Assembly (NCBI GenBank): GCA_031284275.1
Contig: JAITAD010000044.1
Coordinates: 1-33,141 of the forward strand
Source: Tannerellaceae bacterium
GTDB lineage: Bacteria; Bacteroidota; Bacteroidia; Bacteroidales; Tannerellaceae
Length of the DNA stretch: 33,141 nucleotides
Reading direction: 5' to 3'
Positions 1 through 7,381 of the stretch are shown piece by piece (position 1 is the first letter of the stretch; the number at the start of each line of letters is the position of its first letter). A program made the translations under genes and the position numbers. The notes beneath the pieces are model-generated. The model did no database searches. It was not told the origin of the DNA and worked only from the letters and a program-made list of their open reading frames with translations.

Positions 1-33
1 AAAAAAGAACGGCCGGAGGGGAAGCTCCGGCCG
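1..33 (-). terminator. Rho-independent terminator of the small lipoprotein gene
   Basis: On the minus strand a perfect 9-base-pair G+C-rich stem (CGGCCGGAG / CTCCGGCCG, positions 33-25 and 18-10) with a 6-base loop is followed by a T-rich run at 8-1 (TTCTTTTTT). It sits about 40 bases past the stop codon of the lipoprotein gene that ends at 76. It is the clearest intrinsic terminator in the window. Confidence 0.9.
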
Positions 34-75
34 AACATAAATAAAGGAATCAGGTAGCCTTGCGGCCACCGCCCG

Positions 76-372
76 TTAGTTGGCAGGGACGAAGATGGTG
101 GTCGTCGTCGGGGTATAGATACCGCTGGTTATGCCGCTCACCAGCATATCCACAAAGGAATGCTGTGTCTGCACGACATAATTTTTGGAACCGCCCACAA
201 AATCCTTTGCCGAGTGCTCATTCTTCAAAGGAATCAGCCCTGCAATCAGGAGATGGTTCTTGACCGTCCCTGCTTTCTCGTAGGATCCGGCAGCCTCACC
301 AACCACCACCTTCGATGTGTAGCAAGACGAGAGCAACGCCACACAACACAATGCACAAATCACTTTTCTCAT
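76..372 (-). CDS. Bor-like small outer-membrane lipoprotein
   Basis: 98 residues. The N-terminus is a lipoprotein signal: MRK, a hydrophobic core, then LLSSC with the lipidated cysteine at residue 17. The mature part (SKVVVG near 20-25, KNHLLIAGLIPLKN near 38-51) resembles the Bor/YlaC-type small lipoproteins known from lambda Bor and common in Bacteroidales, so the family call is by pattern and moderate. The protein ends in a Thr-rich tail (PTTTTIFVPAN). It is the second of two small exported-protein genes on this strand, 93 bases after the gene that stops at 466, and is followed by a strong terminator. The function in Bacteroidota is unknown; Bor itself is a serum-resistance-associated lipoprotein, but that role should not be carried over. 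Confidence 0.8.
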   Translation of the reverse strand: MRKVICALCCVALLSSCYTSKVVVGEAAGSYEKAGTVKNHLLIAGLIPLKNEHSAKDFVGGSKNYVVQTQHSFVDMLVSGITSGIYTPTTTTIFVPAN

Positions 373-429
373 AATATTTTGAGTTGTTCCACCCGGTCCT
401 CCGGCAGAGATTTTACTGTTTGATTGTAA

Positions 430-456
430 GGAGCCGCAGGACCTGCGTGCGCCTCC
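430..456 (-). other. Intergenic hairpin between two small exported-protein genes
   Basis: On the minus strand GGAG...CTCC encloses CGCA...TGCG, giving an 8-base-pair stem with one mismatch and a 9-base loop. The following bases (TTACAATC) lack a U-run, so it is at best a weak terminator, an RNA-stability stem or an attenuator between the genes ending at 466 and starting at 372. The nested palindrome CGCAGG-T-CCTGCG could instead be a protein-binding site. Confidence 0.3.
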
Positions 457-465
457 CGAATTGAA

Positions 466-870
466 TCATTTTTTGTCCTCTTCGCCGGCCGATACTTCGC
501 TTTTTATCGCTTCCATGTCGTCGGCGCTCGCCGGACGGCGGAGTATCCAACGCAGTTCGTTACCGTCTTTCAACTGAATGACGTAGGCCTGCACAAACTC
601 CCAACCTTGGGCGCCGAAGTAGTTGAGCGCATCAACCATAGAATTGAAAGTCACTCCTTCCTTGCTTTTGCTGAAAGCGAGGGCGAGCGTACTTCCCTTA
701 AACCTATCCTTGAAGGAGGCTGCCTGCCCGTAGTCGGCATGGACGTTCCACTTGGTGCTCAGAAACTTTTGACTTCCTACCAGTTCGCAGTAGACGTAAT
801 CGTCCGCTTTGACCGTCGTCATGCAGCAAATCATGAGTATTGCTGCCAGAAAAACAGAAAACTTTTTCAT
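466..870 (-). CDS. Small secreted protein, unknown function
   Basis: 134 residues. A Sec signal peptide covers about residues 1-22 (MKKF, hydrophobic core, cleavage likely after VKA before DDYVY). The mature protein has no family I can name with confidence. The stretch DALNYFGAQGWEFVQAYV (about 81-98) followed by a basic WILRRP resembles the LN-x-x-GxxGWE-hydrophobic pattern of DUF4177-type small domains, which is a weak similarity. The C-terminus is acidic and lysine-rich (SAGEEDKK). The start is supported by the signal peptide. The ATG overlaps the TGA stop of an alternative reading of the upstream ORF that carries a dinucleotide repeat, so its translation may be tied to that tract. No convincing promoter lies directly in front of the gene; the nearest TAnnTTTG is at 1169-1176. 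Confidence 0.8.
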   Translation of the reverse strand: MKKFSVFLAAILMICCMTTVKADDYVYCELVGSQKFLSTKWNVHADYGQAASFKDRFKGSTLALAFSKSKEGVTFNSMVDALNYFGAQGWEFVQAYVIQLKDGNELRWILRRPASADDMEAIKSEVSAGEEDKK

Positions 871-908
871 TGTTGTGTATATTTAGCGTGAACAGGGATC
901 AAACTAAA

Positions 909-933
909 TGAGCGGACGCAAGACGCCCGCTCA
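909..933. other. Inverted repeat in the leader of the small secreted protein gene
   Basis: TGAGCGG-A-CG / CG-C-CCGCTCA is a 10-base-pair stem with one mismatch and a 5-base loop. It lies 39-63 bases upstream of the start codon at 870 on the minus strand. No T-run follows it on that strand, although there is an A-run just upstream in that sense (T7 at 947-941). It could be an RNA stem in the 5' leader or a protein-binding palindrome. No known riboswitch class is recognised. Confidence 0.4.
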
Positions 934-1000
934 ATGGCAGAAAAAAAGCTATAAGGGATTTGCGTTACAGAAAGGAATTGACAGCTTCCTGCGTGCGAGG

Positions 1001-1149
<149 letters not shown>

Positions 1150-1168
1150 ATCTATTTCTTTCGAGGGG

Positions 1169-1176
1169 CAAAGATA
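1169..1176 (-). promoter_or_regulatory. Bacteroidetes -7 promoter element TATCTTTG
   Basis: A perfect TAnnTTTG match on the minus strand, 19 bases before the ATG at 1149. No clear -33 TTTG is visible upstream. It is the only good promoter element in the 450-base gap between truA and the secreted-protein gene, so it probably drives both the short repeat-bearing ORF and the gene at 870. Confidence 0.6.
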
Positions 1177-1240
1177 CGTTCATTTTACATTTCTTGTGCA
1201 GTCTTGGTAAAAAACTTTGGCTTAGGGTGGGGAAAATCGG

Positions 1241-1331
1241 TCAAGGACGAAGGGGTTTAGAGACAGGAAGTTTTCGCAAGTGCAGTAGAAAACGGCGGAG
1301 GCAGTCAAAGACAAAGGGGCTTAGAGATAGG
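1241..1331 (-). repeat. Imperfect 27-base direct repeat spanning the truA stop codon
   Basis: Plus-strand 1241-1267 and 1305-1331 match at 23 of 27 positions (TCAARGACRAAGGGG, then YTTAGAGAYAGG) and are offset by 64 bases. The second copy contains the last codons and TAA of truA, and the first copy keeps a TAA in the same place. This looks like a local duplication of the gene end. The rest of the gap (1177-1320) holds nothing else I can identify. Confidence 0.6.
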
Positions 1332-2079
1332 GGTAGGTGATTTGGTGGAGGAAGAGGGCGTGAGCCGGAGCGGAGGTGCCGGCGGCGGAACGTTGGCGGG
1401 CTTGGATGATGTGGCGGAAATCGTCGGGGGTGAGTTTGCGGCGGCCTACGTCGATGAGCGTACCGACAATGGCGCGTACCATATTGCGGAGAAAACGGTC
1501 GGCGGTAATGGTGAAGGTATATTGTTCGTCCCAATCGGCGCGGGTGACATGGCAAAGGTTGGTGCGGGTGTCGGTATGGAGCTTGGCAAAGCTGGTGAAG
1601 TCATCGCAGTGGAGGAGTATGGCGGCGGCTTCGTTCATGGCGTTGCGGTCAAGGCGATCGACGGGGAGAAGGCAGGTGTAGGTACGGGAAAACGGGTCTT
1701 GTTGGGAAGAAAGGTAATATTTGTAGGTACGGGAAGTAGCATCGAACCGTGCATGTGCGTCGGCCGGAACGGAGCGGACGTCGAAAACGGCAATGTCAGG
1801 CGGGAGGAGGCGGTTGAGGCGGGCAGCGAAGGATCGGGACAGGGGGCGTTCGGCGGGAAAACTGTCGAGCAGGGTGTCGGGGGCATCGAAATGGGCGACC
1901 ATACAACGCGCATGGACGCCGGCATCTGTCCGTCCGGCTCCGGTGACAGCGACGGATTCCCGCGCCAGTAAAGAGAGCGCCTCCTCAACACGTCGCTGTA
2001 CAGAGGGGGCGTTGGGTTGAGATTGCCATCCACAATAATCAGCGCCGTCATAAGCGAGATACAGGAAATAACGGTTCAC
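1321..2079 (-). CDS. truA: tRNA pseudouridine(38-40) synthase TruA
   Basis: 252 residues, the usual TruA length. It isomerises uridines 38-40 in the anticodon arm of many tRNAs. The N-terminal YLAYDGADYCGWQ (7-19) and the catalytic motif GAGRTDAGVHA (47-57, catalytic Asp52) are intact, and the C-terminal part carries RFLRNMVRAIVGTLIDVGR, the conserved TruA core strand and helix. The start codon is GTG at 2079, overlapping the pepT stop as GTGA, which implies translational coupling. It is the last gene of the yihY-pepT-truA operon. Its 3' end is duplicated just downstream as a 27-base imperfect repeat. Confidence 0.97.
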   Translation of the reverse strand: MNRYFLYLAYDGADYCGWQSQPNAPSVQRRVEEALSLLARESVAVTGAGRTDAGVHARCMVAHFDAPDTLLDSFPAERPLSRSFAARLNRLLPPDIAVFDVRSVPADAHARFDATSRTYKYYLSSQQDPFSRTYTCLLPVDRLDRNAMNEAAAILLHCDDFTSFAKLHTDTRTNLCHVTRADWDEQYTFTITADRFLRNMVRAIVGTLIDVGRRKLTPDDFRHIIQARQRSAAGTSAPAHALFLHQITYPYL

Positions 2080-3209
2080 TGCCGGTGAGCGTTCAGGGTG
2101 ATGATCCGGATGACCGTTTCCACACTCTTTTCGAGGGCGGCGATGGAGAGGACTTCTTGCGGCCCGTGAAAATTATGTCCTCCGGTGAAGAGATTGGGAC
2201 AGGGTAATCCCATGAAAGAGAGGCGGGCGCCGTCAGTTCCTCCGCGTATGGGGCGAACGAGCGGGGTGACGCCGACCTGCCGCATGGCTTCGGCCGCCAA
2301 CTCGATGAGGTCGGGATGGAGGCGGAGGATTTCGGCCATGTTACGATACTGATCTTTGATGGAGAGGGTGAAAGCGTCGGGGTAACGTTGATTCAATTCG
2401 TCAATGAGCTTGCGGAGGAATGCCTTTTTCCGTTCAAGTCCTTCGGCGGAGAAATCCCGAAGAAGAAGAGACAAGGAAGCCTCTCCGACAGTTCCCGTCA
2501 TACCGGTGAGGTGATAGAAGCCTTCGTATCCTTGCGTCGTTTCGGGACGTTCGTCGGCGGGCAACAGGGCGATGAACTCGGCAGCCAACAGGGAAGCATT
2601 TCTCATACGTCCTTTGGCTTCGCCGGGGTGGATGTCTACTCCTCGAACGGAGACACGGGCAGCGGCGGCGTTGAAGTTCTCGTATTCCAACTCGCCAAGC
2701 GCTCCTCCATCGACGGTGTAAGCGAAATCGCATCCGAAAGCGGTGACGTCGAAACGGTCGGCGCCTCGCCCGATTTCTTCGTCCGGCGTGAAAGCGATGC
2801 GTACCTTGCCGTGCGGCACGTCGGTACGGTGACGGAGGGTATCGACGGCGGTGACGATGGCGGCGATGCCTGCTTTGTCGTCAGCGCCGAGCAAGGTAGA
2901 GCCGTCGGTGCAGACGGAACCTTCACGGATAAGGGGACGGACATCGTGCCCGGAAAAGTCGGGACTGGTGTCAAGGTGGGCGATGAAACCGATGACGGGG
3001 ACAGCGCAGGCGGCGGTGGCAGGGAGGGTGGCGGTGACGTATCCGTTGGCGTCCAAACGGACGTCTTCCAGACCGATTGCGTTCAGTTCGCCGACAAGGT
3101 ATTCGGCAAAAACACGCTGCCCCATCGTGGAGGGGCAGGATTCGGAATCGGGATTCGATTGGGTGTCGAAAGTGACGTAGTGCAGGAAGCGGTCGAGGGC
3201 TGTCGGCAT
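2076..3209 (-). CDS. pepT: Peptidase T (tripeptide aminopeptidase, M20B)
   Basis: 377 residues from the ATG at 3209 (MPTALDRFLHYV). A GTG 30 bases further upstream would extend the frame into yihY, but the ATG one base after the yihY stop fits the family N-terminus better. This cytosolic di-zinc enzyme removes N-terminal residues from tripeptides. Metal and catalytic residues are visible: HLDTSP (His78, Asp80), LLGADDKAG (about Asp110), PDEEIGRG (Glu144, Glu145), YTVDGG (Asp167) and NFHGPQE (His348). RGGTDGARL (322-330) is the substrate-binding motif of the M20 fold. It is slightly shorter than the roughly 410-residue E. coli enzyme. It is the second gene of a tightly packed operon: one base after yihY, four-base overlap with truA. 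Confidence 0.96.
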   Translation of the reverse strand: MPTALDRFLHYVTFDTQSNPDSESCPSTMGQRVFAEYLVGELNAIGLEDVRLDANGYVTATLPATAACAVPVIGFIAHLDTSPDFSGHDVRPLIREGSVCTDGSTLLGADDKAGIAAIVTAVDTLRHRTDVPHGKVRIAFTPDEEIGRGADRFDVTAFGCDFAYTVDGGALGELEYENFNAAAARVSVRGVDIHPGEAKGRMRNASLLAAEFIALLPADERPETTQGYEGFYHLTGMTGTVGEASLSLLLRDFSAEGLERKKAFLRKLIDELNQRYPDAFTLSIKDQYRNMAEILRLHPDLIELAAEAMRQVGVTPLVRPIRGGTDGARLSFMGLPCPNLFTGGHNFHGPQEVLSIAALEKSVETVIRIITLNAHRQ

Positions 3210-3210
3210 G

Positions 3211-4545
3211 TCAGAGGTCTTTAAGGAGTGTCTGTCCACTTAGGCGCATCATGTCCTGTCGGGAGTTGAGGAGGGCTTGCCACTGGGGGCGGAACCGGTT
3301 CTGGATGTCTATCTTGAAGTTTTCGGAGCCATACTCGTCGATGCGGGAGAGCAGGAAAGCGATGCTGAGGCGGTTGATGTCGACGGCCGGCTGGTAACGG
3401 ACGATACGGTCGTCCTTGATGTCGGTCACCTCAATGAGGATAGCGGTTTCGACGAGCAGATAGAGGAGTTGGGAAGTGAGGCGGAGGGGGATGCAGTAAC
3501 GGGTGGAGAGTTCGTCGGCGGTATAGGGCTTTTCGCCTTCGGCGAAACGGCGCACGATGAGGGAGGTGATGAGGACGGTGAGAAAATCTTTGTAGCGCCG
3601 GCTGATGTTCTTGCTGTCGCGTTCAAAACTGAACTTTTCGACGTTCTGAGAGGCGTAGGCGAGAGAGGCGCCGAAGAGGCAGATGATCCAGGAGAGTTGC
3701 AGCCAAAGCAGTAACAACGGCAGGGCGGCGAAACCGCCGTAGATGGCATTGTATCGCCCTACCCATATCTGCCCGCTGATATAAAGGAATTGGAAAAATT
3801 GAAAGGCACATCCCGCAACGATACCGGCAGGTAACCCGGAAAGGAACTTCACACGCGTGTTGGGGAGGAGGATGTACAGGGCGGTGAAAATGAGTGAGGT
3901 AATGACGTATGGGGCAATGGAAAGGGTGAAGTCGATGAAGGGGGTGAAAAAGACGTATCGAGAAAGAAAAGACATCCGAACGGAGGATAGGAAAATGGAC
4001 AAGCCTCCGGAAGCGGTCATGAGGACGGGCAGGACGAGGCAAAGGACGAGATAATCGCTGATGCGCCGATAGAGGGGACGCGGCTTGTGTATCTCCCAGA
4101 TGCCGTTGAGGGTTTCTTCGATGCTTGAAAGCAGACTGATGACGGTATAGAGCAGCAGGACAAGGCCGATTCCCAGAAAGAGTCCGCCTTGCGCCAAGGT
4201 GAGATAGTTATCGACAAAATCGAAAGCTTTGGCCAAGGCCGAAGTTTGTCCGGGGAAATAGCCGATGAGCGATTGTCGGACGGTGTCCTGATAACCGAAA
4301 CCTTTGGCGATGCCGAGTACGACGGCAAGCAGGGGGACAATGGCGAGCAGGGTATTGAAAGTGAGTGCGGAAGCTTTGGTTTGCAGGTTGTCGTTGAGAA
4401 AACCGCGCACGGCAAGGATGAGTGTTTTGATGACACGGATGACGATGTGGCGGATTCCGCTCACCTCATTTTCGGTGATCCGCCAAATGTCGTCGGTGAT
4501 AAAACGGACGATGCGGGCAAAAGTGTTTCCGTTATGCTTGTCCAT
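3211..4545 (-). CDS. YihY/BrkB family inner-membrane protein
   Basis: 444 residues from the ATG at 4545; an in-frame GTG two codons earlier is less likely because it abuts the promoter element. About residues 30-300 form the YihY/BrkB domain with roughly six transmembrane helices, including the hallmark segment TKASALTFNTLLAIVPLLAV near 56-75 and LPNTRVKFLSGLPAGIVAG in the middle. The C-terminal 130 residues are soluble and contain a winged-helix-like stretch (YTADELSTRYCIPLRLTSQL). The family was once misnamed ribonuclease BN; its real function is unsettled. First gene of the operon with pepT and truA, directly behind a TACTTTTG promoter element. Confidence 0.92.
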   Translation of the reverse strand: MDKHNGNTFARIVRFITDDIWRITENEVSGIRHIVIRVIKTLILAVRGFLNDNLQTKASALTFNTLLAIVPLLAVVLGIAKGFGYQDTVRQSLIGYFPGQTSALAKAFDFVDNYLTLAQGGLFLGIGLVLLLYTVISLLSSIEETLNGIWEIHKPRPLYRRISDYLVLCLVLPVLMTASGGLSIFLSSVRMSFLSRYVFFTPFIDFTLSIAPYVITSLIFTALYILLPNTRVKFLSGLPAGIVAGCAFQFFQFLYISGQIWVGRYNAIYGGFAALPLLLLWLQLSWIICLFGASLAYASQNVEKFSFERDSKNISRRYKDFLTVLITSLIVRRFAEGEKPYTADELSTRYCIPLRLTSQLLYLLVETAILIEVTDIKDDRIVRYQPAVDINRLSIAFLLSRIDEYGSENFKIDIQNRFRPQWQALLNSRQDMMRLSGQTLLKDL

Positions 4546-4550
4546 CGGCA

Positions 4551-4558
4551 CAAAAGTA
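4551..4558 (-). promoter_or_regulatory. Bacteroidetes -7 promoter element TACTTTTG for yihY-pepT-truA
   Basis: A perfect TAnnTTTG match only five bases before the yihY ATG at 4545. With the usual spacing of about six bases to the transcription start, the mRNA would begin at or next to the start codon, giving a leaderless message. No strong -33 element is visible. Confidence 0.7.
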
Positions 4559-4569
4559 GGATATATCGG

Positions 4570-5430
4570 CTAAAAGGCGCGGGTGTAGGAAAGGGAATAG
4601 GTGTTATAGAGGCGATCTTTCATGCCGTAAGTAAAGCGGAAAGTGAGGATATTCCGGCGATACTCGCAACTGAGGGCATTGCGCAGGTGGAGGGGACGGT
4701 CTCCGTTATCCTTGTAACCGTAAAAGCCGGAGAGGTCGGTGGAAAGCGAGAGGAGGCGATGGGTGGCGGTGAAACCGGCGCCATAAAGGATGGCGTCGTT
4801 TTGGCGGTGCACGAGGTCGTTGGTCATCCAACAGTAGAAACCTCCCATAGCTTGCAGACGGAAAGAGGAGTGAGACGAGGAGAACAGGTCGGCGCCGAAA
4901 ACGGCATCCGCCCAATAGGTGGCAGCGTCGGTGAAACGGGCGTCGCAGAGGCGTCCGCCGCTGGCGGTCTTGAGGCCGGCGCTCAGCATGAGGTCAGGGA
5001 GATAGGGGGGACGGCCGTCGAGTATCTGGTAGGAAGTGGTGATGACGACGTCGCCGGCGTAAGGGATGGGGCTTTGGAGTTGGTCGGCATGGCGCTCGTC
5101 GCGTACTTGGGGTGTCATGAGGTAAGCTTCCTTGAAGATGAAGAAAAGTTCGACGGAGGCTTTTCCTTTGACGACAGGGTAAAGCAGGCGAACGAGGTAA
5201 TCGCTCGTCGGGTCGCCGGAATAGTCGTGATATTCTCCTCTTAACTCGACAAGGAAGCGCGTGGCTGTCTGCCCCGACTGCAATTCCGGCAGCGGGAAAG
5301 CATTGGGGCCGAAGTAACGGGGCGAATAGATGAGGTTTCGCATGTTTTCCCGCCAATCAGTTACCTGTGCACCCGCCGATGAACAGGCGAACACAAGGGC
5401 GAGCAGGAAACAAGACAACACTTTTTGCAT
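4570..5430 (-). CDS. Outer-membrane beta-barrel protein, unknown function
   Basis: 286 residues. A Sec signal peptide covers about 1-21 (MQKVLSCFLLALVFACSSAGA then QVTDW). The mature sequence has many short alternating hydrophobic/polar strands ending in aromatics (for example FLVELRGEYHDY, LRNALSCEYRRNILTFRFTY) and a terminal strand YSLSYTRAF with a C-terminal Phe, the usual outer-membrane barrel signature. The family looks like the uncharacterised Bacteroidales barrel proteins of about 280-300 residues, with conserved RNLIYSPRYFGPNAFPLPEL near the N-terminus. The gene is monocistronic by appearance: its own promoter lies at 5435-5442, and the yihY promoter starts just after its stop. Its substrate, if it is a channel, cannot be inferred. 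Confidence 0.8.
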   Translation of the reverse strand: MQKVLSCFLLALVFACSSAGAQVTDWRENMRNLIYSPRYFGPNAFPLPELQSGQTATRFLVELRGEYHDYSGDPTSDYLVRLLYPVVKGKASVELFFIFKEAYLMTPQVRDERHADQLQSPIPYAGDVVITTSYQILDGRPPYLPDLMLSAGLKTASGGRLCDARFTDAATYWADAVFGADLFSSSHSSFRLQAMGGFYCWMTNDLVHRQNDAILYGAGFTATHRLLSLSTDLSGFYGYKDNGDRPLHLRNALSCEYRRNILTFRFTYGMKDRLYNTYSLSYTRAF

Positions 5431-5434
5431 GGCG

Positions 5435-5442
5435 CAAAGGTA
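5435..5442 (-). promoter_or_regulatory. Bacteroidetes -7 promoter element TACCTTTG
   Basis: A perfect TAnnTTTG match four bases before the ATG of the barrel-protein gene at 5430. As with yihY, the predicted transcription start falls at the start codon, so the message may be leaderless or nearly so. Confidence 0.7.
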
Positions 5443-5459
5443 GAATATCGTTTTTTATG

Positions 5460-5467
5460 TACCTTCG
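5460..5467 (+). promoter_or_regulatory. Possible pgk promoter element (TACCTTCG)
   Basis: TACCTTCG is one base off TAnnTTTG and lies 47 bases before the pgk start, in the 84-base divergent gap. No clear -33 motif was seen, so this is tentative. Confidence 0.3.
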
Positions 5468-5514
5468 CCGGCGGCAAAGTAAGGTATTCGTTTCACTAAA
5501 AGATTATTGATATT

Positions 5515-6774
5515 ATGGGATCGCTTCGCACTTATGACTTCCAAGGGAAGAAGGTATTCGTGAGGGTGGACTTTAATGTACCGCTGGACGAACATTTTAA
5601 GGTTACCGACGACACGCGTATTCGCGCCGCCTTGCCGACGTTGAAAAAGATACTTGAAGACGGCGGTACGCTCATTATCGGTTCACATCTGGGGCGTCCG
5701 AAAGGGCCGACGGATAAGTTTTCTCTGAAACATATCCAAAAACCTCTGGCGGATCTGTTGGGTAAGCCCGTGACGTTCATCACCGACTGTGCAGGCGCAG
5801 ACACGAAAGCTCAGATAGCGAAACTTTCCGGTGGGTCGGTAGCGTTGCTGGAAAACCTGCGCTTCTACGCCGAAGAGGAAGGTAAACCGCGTGACCTTGC
5901 CGAAAACGCCACAGACGACGAAAAAAAGGCGGCCAAGAAAGCGTTGAAAGAAAAGCAGAAAGAGTTTGCCAAGACGTTGGCCTCCTATGCCGATTGTTAT
6001 GTAAACGATGCCTTCGGGACGGCGCACCGCGCACATGCTTCTACGGCTATTATGGCGGAGTTCTTTGACGCCGACCATAAGTTTTTCGGTTACCTCATGG
6101 AACGGGAAGTGGATGCCGTCAAGCGGATGCTGGACAATATCTCCCGTCCGTTCACCGCTATCATGGGCGGCTCCAAAGTATCTTCGAAGATTGAAATCAT
6201 CGAGAACCTGCTCGGTAAAGTGGATAACCTCATTATCACCGGCGGGATGACTTATACCTTCACCAAGGCGGAAGGCGGTAAGATAGGGGAATCTATCGTG
6301 GAAAACGATAAGCTGGACCTTGCCATCGAGTTGAAAAAGAAGGCCAAAGAAAAGGGCGTTAATCTGGTGCTTGCCGTAGATGCTAAAATTGCCGACAGCT
6401 TCAGCAACGATGCGAAGACCGACTTCTGTGACGTCAACAAGATACCTGACGGATGGCAAGGGCTTGACATCGGGCCGAAGACGGAAGCGATATACGCCGA
6501 AGTCATTAAGAAGTCGAAGACTATCCTGTGGAACGGACCGACGGGCGTTTTCGAGTTCGATAATTTCACGCACGGGTCTCGTTCCGTAGGCGAAGCCGTT
6601 GCGGAAGCGACACGACAGGGGGCTTTCTCCCTCGTGGGTGGTGGGGACTCTGTGGCTTGTGTCAATAAGTTCGGACTGGCCGACAAGGTTTCTTACGTTT
6701 CGACCGGTGGCGGCGCCCTGCTTGAAGCTATCGAAGGCAAAACATTGCCGGGTATCGCTGCCATACAGGAATGA
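5515..6774 (+). CDS. pgk: Phosphoglycerate kinase
   Basis: 419 residues. It transfers phosphate between 1,3-bisphosphoglycerate and ADP in glycolysis and gluconeogenesis; cytosolic. The hallmark segments are all present: [10 protein letters not shown] (about 17-26), GSHLGRPKG (about 57-65), the RAHAST region after [20 protein letters not shown] in the hinge region, [12 protein letters not shown] near 340 and [13 protein letters not shown] in the nucleotide-binding domain. Length is normal for the bacterial enzyme. First gene of a three-gene unit: its TGA overlaps the tsaE ATG by four bases. It is divergent from the barrel-protein gene. Confidence 0.99.
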   Translation: MGSLRTYDFQGKKVFVRVDFNVPLDEHFKVTDDTRIRAALPTLKKILEDGGTLIIGSHLGRPKGPTDKFSLKHIQKPLADLLGKPVTFITDCAGADTKAQIAKLSGGSVALLENLRFYAEEEGKPRDLAENATDDEKKAAKKALKEKQKEFAKTLASYADCYVNDAFGTAHRAHASTAIMAEFFDADHKFFGYLMEREVDAVKRMLDNISRPFTAIMGGSKVSSKIEIIENLLGKVDNLIITGGMTYTFTKAEGGKIGESIVENDKLDLAIELKKKAKEKGVNLVLAVDAKIADSFSNDAKTDFCDVNKIPDGWQGLDIGPKTEAIYAEVIKKSKTILWNGPTGVFEFDNFTHGSRSVGEAVAEATRQGAFSLVGGGDSVACVNKFGLADKVSYVSTGGGALLEAIEGKTLPGIAAIQE

Positions 6775-7166
6775 ACGACGACGCCCCTGACAGACGCCGT
6801 GCCGAAGGCAGGACACGTGTCCTTGCCTTCCACGGTGGAATGGGGGCCGGTAAGACGACGGCCATTCGTGCCTTATGTGAACGGTGGGGGGTGGAAGATG
6901 CTGTCAACAGCCCGACTTTTTCCCTCATCAACGAATACCGTATAGCAGCTACGGACGAGCCGATTTACCATTTCGATTTTTACCGTATAGATGCGCCTGC
7001 GGAAGCGGAAGCATTGGGGGTTACCGACTATTTTTACAGCGGTGCCTTGTGTCTGGTGGAGTGGCCGGAAAAGATCGCTCCGCTGCTCCCGCCTGACACC
7101 GTTAATATCTACATCGAAGAAGAATCCGACGGCAGCCGTTCATTTCACATAGCAGGCCGACCATGA
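6771..7166 (+). CDS. tsaE: tRNA threonylcarbamoyladenosine biosynthesis ATPase TsaE
   Basis: 131 residues. TsaE (YjeE) is the ATPase that regenerates the TsaB-TsaD complex making t6A37 on ANN-decoding tRNAs. The Walker A motif GGMGAGKTT (22-30), the [10 protein letters not shown] switch segment and HFDFYRID are clear. VEWPEK (LVEWPEKI) is the conserved Trp-containing motif. The N-terminus is shorter than in E. coli YjeE (153 residues): the first helix before the P-loop is reduced to a charged tail ([14 protein letters not shown]). It overlaps pgk by ATGA at the front and the next gene by ATGA at the back, so all three are probably translationally coupled. Confidence 0.95.
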   Translation: MNDDAPDRRRAEGRTRVLAFHGGMGAGKTTAIRALCERWGVEDAVNSPTFSLINEYRIAATDEPIYHFDFYRIDAPAEAEALGVTDYFYSGALCLVEWPEKIAPLLPPDTVNIYIEEESDGSRSFHIAGRP

Positions 7167-7378
7167 CACCTCCCGACTATTTCATGCTGTTCCTGTTCTT
7201 TTCCCTCGGCGCTCTTTCGACGGCGGCGGGAGCGTTTGGTTTCGAGTGGTTCTTCCGCACGGGCAGCGCTATGTTTTTTGTCCGCCATCTGGGGCACAAT
7301 GGCGCCCGCCTTTTCTATACGCTCCTCGGGGTGGCGTTCATGCTTTGCGCTGTTGCCGGCTTCCTTTTTGGACACTGA
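7163..7378 (+). CDS. Imm17-family small two-helix membrane protein
   Basis: 71 residues, two transmembrane segments (about 6-24 and 51-69) separated by a basic loop containing WFFRTG, VRHLGHNGARLFYTLLG. The GxxGARxFYxxLG pattern matches the Imm17 (immunity protein 17) family as I know it. That family was named from polymorphic-toxin loci. Here no toxin gene is present; the gene is tied by an ATGA overlap to tsaE in a housekeeping operon. The start at 7163 gives a complete first helix and fits the overlap. The role is unknown: it may be an orphan immunity gene or a core membrane protein carrying a misleading family name. Confidence 0.8.
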   Translation: MTPPDYFMLFLFFSLGALSTAAGAFGFEWFFRTGSAMFFVRHLGHNGARLFYTLLGVAFMLCAVAGFLFGH

Positions 7379-7381
7379 CGG

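Noticed and set aside
421..465. Hairpin after the 466-870 gene as a full terminator
   Set aside because: It lacks a U-run, so it is listed only as an unclassified hairpin.
5683..6816. Minus-strand open frame of 377 residues opposite pgk
   Set aside because: Shadow of pgk, which is unmistakable on the plus strand.
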